Position numbers and translations under genes: made by a program. From assembly GCF_000483485.1 (NCBI RefSeq), contig NZ_KI519609.1, positions 1,703,460 to 1,767,459 of the forward strand: a stretch of 64,000 nucleotides of DNA, given 5' to 3'. Below, in pieces: positions 51,134-60,063 of this stretch. The DNA comes from Thiomicrorhabdus chilensis DSM 12352. Lineage in GTDB: Bacteria > Pseudomonadota > Gammaproteobacteria > Thiomicrospirales > Thiomicrospiraceae. Every line of letters starts with the position of its first letter. Position 1 is the first letter of the stretch. The notes below the pieces were generated by a model. It worked only from the letters and a program-made list of their open reading frames with translations, searched no databases and was not told the DNA's origin.

Positions 51134-51988
51134 TCAAGGTTCCAGTTGAGGCAGCAAAACCTGCTCTATATACTGCGCCACCCCTTCTTCGGAGTTGGAT
51201 GGTGCATAATTGGCCTGGTCAAACAGCGCCTTGACCGAATCGGCGGCGTTTTCCATAATCACGCGATGCCCGACCAACTGCAACATCTCCTTGTCATTCA
51301 TGCCATCCCCCAAAGCCACCGTCTCCTCGGGTAGAATGCCGTTTTGCGTCAACAGCATCTGCAACGCCCGGCCTTTAGAGACCCCAAGGTTCATGATTTC
51401 CAAATACTCGGGCGAAGTGAAAGTGATGCTCAATTGCCCATGAAAGGCCTCTTTGAGGGCTTTTTCAAGCGGCAACAGCACCTCATGATCCGCTGTAAAA
51501 TAAATCTTGTCGATATGCTTGAGCTCCAAATCCGCAAAGTCGGTCATCTCATACTCAAAGCCAGATTGGTCATGAATCGCCAGCAAAGCTTCATGGGGCT
51601 CCTCCACCAGCCATAAATCCTGCTGATAGAGATTGCGATGAATCTCAAAACCCTCTGACAACGCCAGGACCTGCGCCACCAATTCATCAGGAATATGATT
51701 TTCGTAAAGGATTTGCCCATGTGCATCATGCACTCTGGCTCCGTTTGAGGTAATCAGGCTCATCTCGACCCCAAGTTTCTGGGCAATCAAATACACATCC
51801 TGATAATGCCGCCCGGTCGCAAACATAAATTGCACTCCCCGTTCAACCAGCTTGTTGACGGCGGAAATGGTTCTGGCGGTCAGTTTATGATCCTGATTCA
51901 ACAAGGTACCGTCCAAATCCGAGACCACCAACTTGATGGGATGGGTTTTATCAAAGGTGGAATTTTGCTGATTAGAGAGTTGACTCAT
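51134..51988 (-). CDS. Cof-type HAD phosphatase
   Basis: A 284-aa HAD-superfamily IIB hydrolase. Motif I is VVSDLDGTLLN, motif II lies near MFATGRHY, motif III Lys is in GVSKGRAL and motif IV is ALGDGMNDKEML. Such enzymes dephosphorylate sugar phosphates, FMN or other small phosphates; the substrate is unknown. Confidence 0.92.
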   Translation of the reverse strand: MSQLSNQQNSTFDKTHPIKLVVSDLDGTLLNQDHKLTARTISAVNKLVERGVQFMFATGRHYQDVYLIAQKLGVEMSLITSNGARVHDAHGQILYENHIPDELVAQVLALSEGFEIHRNLYQQDLWLVEEPHEALLAIHDQSGFEYEMTDFADLELKHIDKIYFTADHEVLLPLEKALKEAFHGQLSITFTSPEYLEIMNLGVSKGRALQMLLTQNGILPEETVALGDGMNDKEMLQLVGHRVIMENAADSVKALFDQANYAPSNSEEGVAQYIEQVLLPQLEP

Positions 51989-52030
51989 AGATTCAATCGG
52001 TTAGCGCTTATGCCGTTAAAGGAAAATCAA

Positions 52031-52046
52031 CAGGCCTGTCCAAATT
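52031..52046 (+). repeat. Weak AGGCCTG repeat copy
   Basis: CAGGCCTGTCCAAATT, 12 of 16 matches, intergenic. A similar CAGGCCTGTCCAC occurs at 34494 in folC. It may be a degraded copy of the window-wide word. Confidence 0.35.
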
Positions 52047-52060
52047 AAACAAAGGTCCTA

Positions 52061-52291
52061 TCATGGTTTTTGAATTCTAACGGTTTCGGCCTGGGCTATC
52101 AAACCTTCTATCAAAGGACGGCAGCCGCCGCAGCCTTGGCATGCATAGGTCAAATCGCTGACCTGTTCGACGCTCTTTACCCCTTCTTGAATCGCTGTAA
52201 GGACTTCGGCACGAGACACATCGTAACAGCTGCATACCTGCACTAGAGTTTGATCCAGAGACTTGGAATTTGAGGCATTTTGAGTCATCAT
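52061..52291 (-). CDS. Bfd-like [2Fe-2S] protein
   Basis: A 76-aa BFD-like ferredoxin. The four cysteines are in VCSCYDVSRAEV (C-x-C) and ACQGCGGC (C-x2-C). Bacterioferritin-associated ferredoxin reduces ferritin iron for release; related domains occur in NirB and others. AAGGTGA precedes the ATG at 52291. It follows the PilZ gene by 13 bases. No bacterioferritin gene is nearby. Confidence 0.85.
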   Translation of the reverse strand: MMTQNASNSKSLDQTLVQVCSCYDVSRAEVLTAIQEGVKSVEQVSDLTYACQGCGGCRPLIEGLIAQAETVRIQKP

Positions 52292-52304
52292 TAATTTTTC
52301 ACCT

Positions 52305-53243
52305 TCACTTTTGATGCGGATGCGCCAAAGCCAATTCCTGAGCCGTGACAAAACGGGTAATGGAAGCCGCATCCTCTTCACTCAAACCTTCAAACTGGAA
52401 CGCAACCCGCTGATTTTCATCTTGAACTGAAAGGCTCTGGAGCGGCTCGGAAGTTGGGGAATTGACATAGACGACCTGGGCATACACCAGCAATACACGC
52501 CCCTCAATCTCCATCAAAATGCACACCTTCTGATGCAATTTGAAATGACTTGATGAATCAAAAGCCATGCCGCCCCGACTCAAATCCACCGATTGCACCG
52601 GCCAGTTTTGTGGCATCGGAATGATTGGACTGACTTTTTTGAGATTATGATAAGCAACTTCATAGACATTGAGCTTGCTGATCAGGTGTGTCAACACCTG
52701 CGACAACCAGTTTCCCTGACTCGCCAATACCGACAGATTATGCAAATAATCCTCTCCGGAAAAAAGCGGAAAATCCGATTCGGCATAAAACACCGTTTCG
52801 CCCTCCAGATTCCGATCAATCAGACTTAACAAGCTTTCAACCAACTGGTCGATGCGTTGGTGCAGAGCTTCAATCAGTGGAAAAACCTTAGAAGCTCGTC
52901 CGCTTTGTGGTGCGACAATCTCACGGTCTTGATGCAAACGGGTTAAAAATTCAGGGTGTGCTTTGGGGGATTTCTTTTCAATCAGCTGGGTCAAGAGCCA
53001 GGCCATAAAGTCGATTCGCTGATTGAACTCATCAAACAGTGCAACCGCACCATTGGCGATGTGACGTTCATCGGTGAACAACACTCTAAGCGCCGCAGCC
53101 GCTTGCTCAAACTGTTGCATGTGCTGTTCAGGCAGAATCGACTGTTTGAAATTCTCTGAACCGACTCCCGACTGCGGCAATGAAAGCACATACAAGGGCA
53201 AAGAGACATCCACTCGAAAGAACCGACGTTTTTCCTGCTTCAA
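52305..53243 (-). CDS. PilZ-domain protein with long helical insert
   Basis: A 312-aa protein with both c-di-GMP-binding motifs of PilZ, but far apart: RRFFR (residues 6-10, RxxxR) at the N-terminus and DLSRGG (D/N-x-S-x-x-G) near residue 220. The rest of the beta-barrel lies between about 215 and 300. The ~200 residues in between look alpha-helical and match nothing I recognise. It probably reads c-di-GMP made by cyclases such as the LOV-GGDEF protein. Confidence 0.8.
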   Translation of the reverse strand: MKQEKRRFFRVDVSLPLYVLSLPQSGVGSENFKQSILPEQHMQQFEQAAAALRVLFTDERHIANGAVALFDEFNQRIDFMAWLLTQLIEKKSPKAHPEFLTRLHQDREIVAPQSGRASKVFPLIEALHQRIDQLVESLLSLIDRNLEGETVFYAESDFPLFSGEDYLHNLSVLASQGNWLSQVLTHLISKLNVYEVAYHNLKKVSPIIPMPQNWPVQSVDLSRGGMAFDSSSHFKLHQKVCILMEIEGRVLLVYAQVVYVNSPTSEPLQSLSVQDENQRVAFQFEGLSEEDAASITRFVTAQELALAHPHQK

Positions 53244-53391
53244 CCTTCATTCCCCGTTTTCAATAAACTGGCTCTACTATACGAAAAACTCGGAATCTTA
53301 GCAAAACATAATCGGCCTGACGCCAATCACAATGGGCACACATCCGTCAATCAAGATGCAAATGAACAGTGAAGGCTGTCAAAGCCAGGGA

Positions 53392-53754
53392 TTAATCCTC
53401 GTTAAAGAATAAGAAGTTGCTCTGTTCACGCTCGCCTAGCAGACTCACCAGAATGTGGTGTTGCTGGCAATATCGCGCCACTGCACGGTTAATGCTCGCA
53501 TTCTCGGCCACACTGACCACAAAACAAGGCCTTGGAACATGCGACATCGCCTCGGCGGAAAACTGCTCGATATCCCAAACAATATGTCCCGCAGAAAGGT
53601 GCTTGCGCATGGCTTCACTCATGTGCGGCGCAATCACGGTCAAAATCGCCCCCGCCCGGATGAGCAAATCCGCTTTATTTGCGGCCTCCTCTCCACCGCC
53701 TACGACCAAACAGTGTTTTCCTTTGAGGTTAACAAGAATGGGTAAATGCTCCAT
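53392..53754 (-). CDS. Short CysG/SirC-like precorrin-2 dehydrogenase domain
   Basis: A 120-aa protein equal to the Rossmann half of siroheme synthase. It starts MEHLPILVNLKGKHCLVVGGGEEAANKA (shown in the usual CysG layout) and ends just after SNFLFFNED, where full enzymes continue CSFIFPAIVDR. The dimerisation and ferrochelatase parts are absent, and the ~150 bases downstream show no remnant in any frame I could read. GGGAGAG precedes the ATG. It may be a truncated gene, or a stand-alone NAD-binding protein. Confidence 0.7.
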   Translation of the reverse strand: MEHLPILVNLKGKHCLVVGGGEEAANKADLLIRAGAILTVIAPHMSEAMRKHLSAGHIVWDIEQFSAEAMSHVPRPCFVVSVAENASINRAVARYCQQHHILVSLLGEREQSNFLFFNED

Positions 53755-53780
53755 AACAACTCTCCCGAAGCGAGGTGCTT

Positions 53781-55556
53781 CTAATCGGTATAAGGTGCCC
53801 ACAAAGCCGACACATCGTCCACGGTTTCCGGCATCAACCAAACCGACTGATAAGGCTGGAGCACATAATTGGTCTCCGATGAGGCCACCCCACTGTTATC
53901 CAGCAGGTTGGTCCAGTAGGAGAAACGTTCCATACCTTCAATACCAGTCAAGTCCAGCATTTTGATTTCACTGGTCAAATTATGTACCGCCAGCAACGGG
54001 AACCTCAAACCCTCACCGTCACGCCACAAAGCAAAAAACCCCCCACCCAAATCAAGCACGGTCTGCGGCGTATCCGGGTGGAAAGCTTTGTGTTTTTTGC
54101 GGCGTTGCAGAATATTGGTGAGGCGTTTGATGACCTCGGCGTTAGAAGTTCGTCCACTTTCAATTAAAGCCTTCAGGTACTCGAAATCCCAGCTTTTGCG
54201 GTTAATTGAACGGGTTCTTCCGGTTTTCTCCACCCCATCACGGTCACTTGGTGTGGCCACCAGACTGTGGATGTAAAAAGCAGGAATGCCCTGCAAAGTC
54301 ATCATGATGTTCTGAGAACAGATAAAACGCTCCACCTGCCATTGATCAGGACCGTTGGAGTGGTAGGTTTCACGGAAAGCGCTGAACAGCGCGATGTTAA
54401 TTTCATAAGGGCTTTCCGTTCCATCCGGGTTGGACTTCATGGTCACAAAGCCACCCAAACGATGCATGCTGGTAATCAGATCCTCAACTTCACGTTCCGG
54501 CAAAATGCCTTCCACTGGGCGCACACCGATACCATCATGGGAGGCGGTGAAGTTCAAGAAGGTACACCCCTCAGGAGGCGCTTCCAACTCCTGCGCCCAC
54601 TGCGTCAAATAAGACCCGTCTCCACGATGGAGGGCGTGAAGCACTAGTGGTGCCAGCGAAAACTGATAGACCATGTGCGCTTCATCCTGTTCGCCGAAAT
54701 AGGAAAGGTTCTCTTGATGGGGAACATTCGTTTCAGTGAGCAGAATGGTTTCAGGCTTGACACAAGTCATCACATCACGCAGCAATTTCACCACTTCATG
54801 GGTCTGGGGCAAATGTATGCAGTTGCTCCCCAACTGCTTCCAAAGATAGGCAATGGCATCCAGACGGATAATACGTGCGCCCTTTTGCAAGTACATCAAT
54901 AACACCTCAACCATTTTCAACAACACTTCTGGGTTTTGAAAGTTAAGGTCGATCTGATCGGCACTGAACGTGGCCCATACCATCTTGCGCCCCCGGTGCG
55001 TATAAGCGGGAACCAGCAATGGCGTATTGCGCGGCCGGGTGACTTGAGACACATCCTCATGCCCTTCCATCTCCACAAAGAACTGGTTATAGGGAGGGAT
55101 ATTGGCCTTATAGTCGGTAAACCATAGACTTTCACGTGAAATGTGATTGATGACCAGATCAAACATCAAATCATACTCTTTTTCCAGAGCTTCGATATGA
55201 TGCCAGTCACCCAAGTCCGGGTTGACCATGGTGTAATCGATTACCGAAAACCCATCATCCGAACTGTATGGAAAGAAAGGTAAAATATGTACGTTATTGA
55301 TTGCCTTTTTGATGTAAGTCTTGAGAAACAACTGCAACGTTTCCAGAGGCTCAACCCCCTCCTGAACGATCGAATCTCCATAGGTAATCAACACCACATC
55401 TTCTTGAGTCCAGCGAGAGGCTTTTTCCCCACTTTCTGAAGAATCCTGGTAAGACTCAATCAGAGTTTTCATTCGCTCAAAATGCGCTTGCGCTTGATCA
55501 TCACCATAAATTTTAGTCATTCTGGTTTTAATACGATTCAATATCGAATCCGACAT
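53781..55556 (-). CDS. GH13_18 phosphorylase, likely glucosylglycerate phosphorylase
   Basis: A 591-aa glycoside hydrolase family 13 enzyme of the sucrose-phosphorylase type. Catalytic residues are Asp233 (IIRLDAIAYLWK), Glu275 (LLTETNVPH) and Asp341 (TASHDGIGVRP). General automatic calls would say sucrose phosphorylase. The two upstream genes encode glucosylglycerate synthesis enzymes, and this subfamily includes glucosylglycerate phosphorylases, so reversible phosphorolysis of glucosylglycerate to glucose 1-phosphate and glycerate is more likely. Specificity is inferred from context, not from diagnostic residues. Confidence 0.85.
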   Translation of the reverse strand: MSDSILNRIKTRMTKIYGDDQAQAHFERMKTLIESYQDSSESGEKASRWTQEDVVLITYGDSIVQEGVEPLETLQLFLKTYIKKAINNVHILPFFPYSSDDGFSVIDYTMVNPDLGDWHHIEALEKEYDLMFDLVINHISRESLWFTDYKANIPPYNQFFVEMEGHEDVSQVTRPRNTPLLVPAYTHRGRKMVWATFSADQIDLNFQNPEVLLKMVEVLLMYLQKGARIIRLDAIAYLWKQLGSNCIHLPQTHEVVKLLRDVMTCVKPETILLTETNVPHQENLSYFGEQDEAHMVYQFSLAPLVLHALHRGDGSYLTQWAQELEAPPEGCTFLNFTASHDGIGVRPVEGILPEREVEDLITSMHRLGGFVTMKSNPDGTESPYEINIALFSAFRETYHSNGPDQWQVERFICSQNIMMTLQGIPAFYIHSLVATPSDRDGVEKTGRTRSINRKSWDFEYLKALIESGRTSNAEVIKRLTNILQRRKKHKAFHPDTPQTVLDLGGGFFALWRDGEGLRFPLLAVHNLTSEIKMLDLTGIEGMERFSYWTNLLDNSGVASSETNYVLQPYQSVWLMPETVDDVSALWAPYTD

Positions 55557-55640
55557 ACTTTCCTCCTAAGGCGAATCACCCTAAAAAACGCGCCTTACCC
55601 ACAAAAATTCATTCATAGTTAACAATGGCATAAAAACTGG

Positions 55641-56852
55641 TTATTGGTTATCCAACTCTACCGCCTGTTTAATCTCATCCAAAATATCCGGACAGGCGCT
55701 GACCACACGATTCCAGTTGGGCATAAACGGAACCTCTCCCGGTGTTTTAATGAAATCCGCCCCGGCATTCATGATGTTGTCCGCAAACAGTTCGATCACC
55801 TGTTCTTCAGAGTGCAGATCTAGACGCAAGCCGTTCATTTCGGCATCAAATGCGTAAGATTCGAGCTGATCCAGTGCGGTTCGGTAATAAATGGCGCGAA
55901 TGGTACGTAAAGTGCTGTGGGAGAAAGTATGGCCTCTCACCGCGAGCTTGCGAAAAAGCGATTTGGCGATGTCCTGACTCATGCGTGACAGACCGGCCTG
56001 CTTGTTTTCAAACGAAACATCCTGGTGCTTATGGTCATAGACATCGGCAATATCCACCTGACAGACACGGCGGTTTGAATAGTTCTTCAGTACCTCGGAC
56101 ATGACCCCGATTTCCAAGCCCCAGTCCGACGGAATACGAATCTCCTTGAGGCAATGTACATCCATGGCAAACTCTCCCGCCAACGGATAACGGAAACTGT
56201 CAAGATAGGTTAAAAGATCATCATGACCCAACACCCCTTTCAAGGCTCTCAACAAAGGTGTAACCAAAAGACGAGAGGCACGACCGTTGAGTTTTCCGTC
56301 CGCATAACGCGGATAATAGCCTTTGGAAAACACGAAATTGAACGTGGGATGCGCGACCGGATAAATCAAACGTGCGAGCAAACTTCGGTCATACGTCAAG
56401 ACATCGCAGTCATGCAGCGCCACCACTTCAGTTTTATTGGATGCCAAAATATAACCATAACAGTTCCAGACATTGCTCCCCTTACCGCGCTCTTTCGGTG
56501 CGAGATCTTTTTCGCGGAGTTTTTCGGTAATGGCCTGCATTCTCGGCCCGTCATTCCAAATGATTTTATAATCCTGTGGAAGGCCTGAAAAATACTCTTT
56601 CGCGAATTCAAACTGTTTCTCATCGGCTCGGTCCAAACCAATGACAATCTGGTTCAAGTAAGGAACCTGTTTCAGCTCTTCGACAATATTCGCCAGTGCC
56701 GGACCTTCAAGTTCACTGAAAAGGGAAGGTAAAATCAATCCCAAAGGCTTTTGCTGACTGAATTTGCACAACTCTTTTTCTAAATCCTCTACCGGACGAT
56801 CGGTAATATTATGAAATGTGGTCACTGTTCCATTTTGAAAAAAATCACTCAT
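55641..56852 (-). CDS. gpgS: Glucosyl-3-phosphoglycerate synthase
   Basis: A 403-aa GT-A glycosyltransferase (GT81-like). The metal/nucleotide motif DCD is at 148-150 (VVALHDCDVLTYD), with GKGSNVWN ahead of it and AGEFAMDVHCL in the acceptor region. It should transfer glucose from an NDP-glucose to 3-phosphoglycerate. The product is dephosphorylated by the phosphatase gene just upstream. Confidence 0.88.
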   Translation of the reverse strand: MSDFFQNGTVTTFHNITDRPVEDLEKELCKFSQQKPLGLILPSLFSELEGPALANIVEELKQVPYLNQIVIGLDRADEKQFEFAKEYFSGLPQDYKIIWNDGPRMQAITEKLREKDLAPKERGKGSNVWNCYGYILASNKTEVVALHDCDVLTYDRSLLARLIYPVAHPTFNFVFSKGYYPRYADGKLNGRASRLLVTPLLRALKGVLGHDDLLTYLDSFRYPLAGEFAMDVHCLKEIRIPSDWGLEIGVMSEVLKNYSNRRVCQVDIADVYDHKHQDVSFENKQAGLSRMSQDIAKSLFRKLAVRGHTFSHSTLRTIRAIYYRTALDQLESYAFDAEMNGLRLDLHSEEQVIELFADNIMNAGADFIKTPGEVPFMPNWNRVVSACPDILDEIKQAVELDNQ

Positions 56853-56903
56853 ACAACACGCTCCTTCTCGACACCTTTGTCTCGATTATATAAAACTCAC
56901 TCT

Positions 56904-57680
56904 CTAAACTGACTCACTTAACAGCCTCTCTACCGACTCTATCCAGCCAACCGGAGCTTCAGACTGCGCATAATAAGCGCCTTCAACTTTCAAGGCTTCA
57001 CCCGAAGCCGGCGGCATGACCACCGCCTTATCCGCGGCCAACAACATGCTTAAATCGTTTTCTCCATCACCCAATGCCAGACTCTTGACTCCCTCTTGTT
57101 CAGCGTCATAATAATGCTCAAGCAAGTATTTCATGGCATCTGCCTTATCATGCTGAGCCATCACATGGTAGAAACGCCCGCCTTTTTTCAAGACCAAGCC
57201 TTGCTCCGCCAAACACTGCTCAAATCTTGCCAGGTTTTCAGGGGTGTCGAGCCAAAGAATCGGTTCACTCACTTCGCGATCTTTGGCTTTGACCGCATCG
57301 GAAGACTTTAAACTGGTGCGATTCATCACCTCCGCAACCGTCCAGTCGCCAAACCCTTCAAAAGACCAGTCATACCGCTTGCGTAAATGTTTGATATAAG
57401 AACGAATTTCATCGTAGGCTTTACCAATTCTCTGCTTTTGGCCTTTTAAACGGCCTTCTGAAAACAAAATGACACCACCGTTTTCGGCCACCAGCGGCGC
57501 GTTTAAATGCAGTCGATGCTGCCAGATTTCCAATTCAGACAGTGTCTTGCTGGAATTCAACACCGCGGGTATGCCACTTTCTTCCAGCCGCTTCAATAGA
57601 GGAAGTACGGCCTTATAGGCATAATCATGATGGTTTAGTAAAGTCCCATCTAAGTCCGTGAAAATAATGTATTTACTCAT
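56904..57680 (-). CDS. Glucosyl-3-phosphoglycerate phosphatase, HAD (MpgP) type
   Basis: A 258-aa HAD-IIB phosphatase of the mannosyl-3-phosphoglycerate phosphatase family. Motif I is FTDLDGTLLN (Asp9, Asp11), motif II NSSKT, and motif IV LGDGENDLSML; PLVAENGGVI is also typical. Beside gpgS it most likely releases glucosylglycerate, a compatible solute of salt stress and nitrogen limitation. First gene of the cluster. Confidence 0.87.
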   Translation of the reverse strand: MSKYIIFTDLDGTLLNHHDYAYKAVLPLLKRLEESGIPAVLNSSKTLSELEIWQHRLHLNAPLVAENGGVILFSEGRLKGQKQRIGKAYDEIRSYIKHLRKRYDWSFEGFGDWTVAEVMNRTSLKSSDAVKAKDREVSEPILWLDTPENLARFEQCLAEQGLVLKKGGRFYHVMAQHDKADAMKYLLEHYYDAEQEGVKSLALGDGENDLSMLLAADKAVVMPPASGEALKVEGAYYAQSEAPVGWIESVERLLSESV

Positions 57681-57713
57681 GAAAAAGCTCCCATAAAATT
57701 TGCTTTCTCAAGT

Positions 57714-58583
57714 CTAACTTTTGACTTCACTGCCCTTAATGACAAGTTTGTGATAAACCGCAAGGGACAGAATAATCAAAGCCACGCCTATGATCAGATA
57801 CAGTGCAAACAACATCTGAGACGGATCATTCAGAGCCGTCTTAAAGACCACCATCAGCGCCTCAATCGACAAGGCAATGATAATGGCAGTTAAAAACTTG
57901 GAAAGCAGGCGTGACTCGTCCTTTTTATCGGAATACGCCTTAAAAAACACCTCTCTTTCCAGCAAAGTCTTGGCCAAATCAAAAATGGCCAAACCCATGG
58001 TCAAAGCCACAATCGGCTTAAAAACACTTTCCAAACTGTAATTTTCAGGGTGAATCAATTGTAGAAAATAATCATAAAAAGCGTAGCCGATCGACATCAC
58101 CGAAAAGAACACCAGAGAGATTCCCATCCCCAAGTAAAACCCTTTGGAAACCCCATTAAATAGTGGGTGTCGTTCAACCAGACCAAAATGACTCAAAAGC
58201 GATGTCAGGTTGAAATCAAAAAAGTAATAATGATTTTCTCCGCCCAACACCATCGCCGTCACACAAGCCTCACCCGTTGCCGAACTGACATAAGGTTTAC
58301 TGATGGAAACGTTATCTTCACGTGGTTCGACCTTTGAAACCAAATACTCTCTATTCCTACCCAGAACCTGATCATTAACCTGGTTTTTATATATATTGGG
58401 ACTGATCTGCGTGAAACTTCCATCGGTAATGTAAACCAGCTCCAAACTCGAAAGCAGTTTGAAAAATCGTTGCATATCCTCGATATTAACATGCATCAAT
58501 TGACCGTTATTCCGAATGGTTTCAATTAAAAACTTCTCAATATCACTGCGATGCTGATTATATAAACGTATGAACTCTTGCAT
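57714..58583 (-). CDS. Membrane protein with N-terminal PDC/Cache-like domain
   Basis: A 289-aa protein. No membrane helix precedes the first domain, which resembles a PDC/Cache sensor (FTQISPNIYKNQ, VSISKPYVSSATGEACVTAMVL, FFDFNL). Four hydrophobic helices follow (about 150-172, 185-206, 230-250 and 258-280). The sensor would therefore be in the cytoplasm. Function unknown. The position beside an EAL protein with a similar domain suggests a shared signal. Confidence 0.7.
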   Translation of the reverse strand: MQEFIRLYNQHRSDIEKFLIETIRNNGQLMHVNIEDMQRFFKLLSSLELVYITDGSFTQISPNIYKNQVNDQVLGRNREYLVSKVEPREDNVSISKPYVSSATGEACVTAMVLGGENHYYFFDFNLTSLLSHFGLVERHPLFNGVSKGFYLGMGISLVFFSVMSIGYAFYDYFLQLIHPENYSLESVFKPIVALTMGLAIFDLAKTLLEREVFFKAYSDKKDESRLLSKFLTAIIIALSIEALMVVFKTALNDPSQMLFALYLIIGVALIILSLAVYHKLVIKGSEVKS

Positions 58584-58614
58584 ACCATCCTTCCAATTTT
58601 ATTCTCAAAATAGA

Positions 58615-58630
58615 CATGCCTGCTCATTTT
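58615..58630 (+). repeat. AGGCCTGCTCATTTT-like repeat copy
   Basis: CATGCCTGCTCATTTT, 15 of 16 matches (G to T at position 3), intergenic, upstream of the PDC membrane-protein gene. Confidence 0.65.
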
Positions 58631-58717
58631 GAACTGCTTTTTTCAAACTTTGTTCAAACACAATCCAGAGTCCAATGCCTGTTTAAACACAACATTGGCC
58701 GACCGATTCAAACCCTT

Positions 58718-59944
58718 CTAGGCCTGCCTGTCATGGTAGAAAAGATCAAAGCAGGCGACATAAACCTGGCCACTGTCGAGTAAAATGCTTCTCGAAACGG
58801 TTAAACAAAGTTGCATATCAATCAAAGACCTGTAAGGCTGTGAGACATAAACACTGCTCTGGTTGCGCAAGGCCTTGAGGAAGTATCTACGATTTTTCCA
58901 GCACAACCCTTTGCCTTTTTTGAGGATATCCAATGCCGTTTTATTGGCTTCTTCACACTCCTCACTGACCTGATAACCAAACTCATCTAAAATGAAAAAA
59001 CGTTTTACAAACGACAACTGCGTCACCTTTTTCATTTCATTTTCCAACGCATTGAAATCAGGCTTGCCGAATAAACTCTCAAACAAAGCCTCATAACTCT
59101 TTTTCTGAACCTGAAGGAGCGTGTGTTTTTCTTTTATGAACGCTGGATAACGCTCCGTGATTTTTTGAACTTGCTGTTGGCCACTTTGAATGGCGCTTAA
59201 GTTTTTTGCCGGTGTCGCGAAATAAAACCCTTGGACTAAATCCACCCCGACATCCATTGCCAGTAACGCCTGCTCCTGAGTCTCAATGCCTTCCAGCAAT
59301 GAAATACTGCCGGCTTCTTTAATCAAACGCGTCAGGTTCTTTAAAATGCTCTGCCCGCGAGCGCCCTTGGAAGCCTCTAACAAAACCTGCCTGTCGAGCT
59401 TGACTATGTCTGGCTGGGCTTTCCAAATGCGATCGATATTGGAATGCCCGGCGCCAAAATCATCTAACGCAATCAAACATCCCAAATCCCTAAGTATTGA
59501 AATCAATTGTTCGAATAGCTTTTCATCTTTAATTTCACTTTCTACGATTTCAATGACAACCTCATGCCCCTTGAGGTTGAGTTCTTCAAACAAATCACCC
59601 AAACAAAATTCGCTCAAACTTTTGACTTCATGGATATCCAGATTCAAAAACAACCAACTGTCAGGCGGTTTATGGCCAAGCCAACTCTTCAGATGCATCT
59701 GATTCATCATGCGAACATAGTCTGACTTTTTAACATCTTCAGGCTCTTTAAGACACTCTTTGGCACCTAAGGGCACACCATCTGCGAGACGATTACCTCT
59801 TAGCAGAACCTCCGCCCCAACACAGGCCTGATTGGAAAAGCTGTAAATCGGCTGAAAAACCGAATAAAGCTGTTTATCGGCAATCGTTTCCGGCAATTTA
59901 ACCGATGGCTTTTCCTTAATAATTTGCAAAATCTGAGCGCTCAT
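58718..59944 (-). CDS. EAL phosphodiesterase with C-terminal PDC-like domain
   Basis: A 408-aa c-di-GMP phosphodiesterase. The EAL active-site set is complete: AEVLLRG (EVL variant), FLNLDI, EIVES, ALDDFGAGHSN, VKLDR, LEGIET and QGFYF. It should be catalytically active. The C-terminal ~130 residues look like a PDC/Cache domain (FFILDEFGYQVS, VYVSQPYRSLIDMQLCLTVSR). No membrane helix is present. An in-frame GTG at 59974 is an alternative start. An 11-codon leader frame runs just upstream (59941-59976). Confidence 0.92.
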   Translation of the reverse strand: MSAQILQIIKEKPSVKLPETIADKQLYSVFQPIYSFSNQACVGAEVLLRGNRLADGVPLGAKECLKEPEDVKKSDYVRMMNQMHLKSWLGHKPPDSWLFLNLDIHEVKSLSEFCLGDLFEELNLKGHEVVIEIVESEIKDEKLFEQLISILRDLGCLIALDDFGAGHSNIDRIWKAQPDIVKLDRQVLLEASKGARGQSILKNLTRLIKEAGSISLLEGIETQEQALLAMDVGVDLVQGFYFATPAKNLSAIQSGQQQVQKITERYPAFIKEKHTLLQVQKKSYEALFESLFGKPDFNALENEMKKVTQLSFVKRFFILDEFGYQVSEECEEANKTALDILKKGKGLCWKNRRYFLKALRNQSSVYVSQPYRSLIDMQLCLTVSRSILLDSGQVYVACFDLFYHDRQA

Positions 59945-59976
59945 GCAAACTGCATAGCCCCGGTTGAAATCCACAT
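59941..59976 (-). CDS. Possible 11-residue leader peptide before the EAL gene
   Basis: ATG at 59976, ten bases after GGGAGG, encodes MWISTGAMQFA and stops in a TGA that overlaps the EAL ATG (ATGA). It may couple translation to the EAL gene. The GTG at 59974 offers a competing explanation for the good ribosome site. Confidence 0.3.
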   Translation of the reverse strand: MWISTGAMQFA

Positions 59977-60063
59977 TTTTTTTAAACCTCCCTATTGATT
60001 AACATTAAAAAAATCTCGCGTGTCCAAAAGCAAGTTAGGCTGCAAAAACCTTTAACACCGGTT

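Noticed and set aside
59977-60063. ANTAR target hairpins in the gap between the ANTAR and EAL genes
   Set aside because: Only a weak AAAACC / GGTTTT stem is seen, without the paired hairpins and defined loop bases of ANTAR targets.
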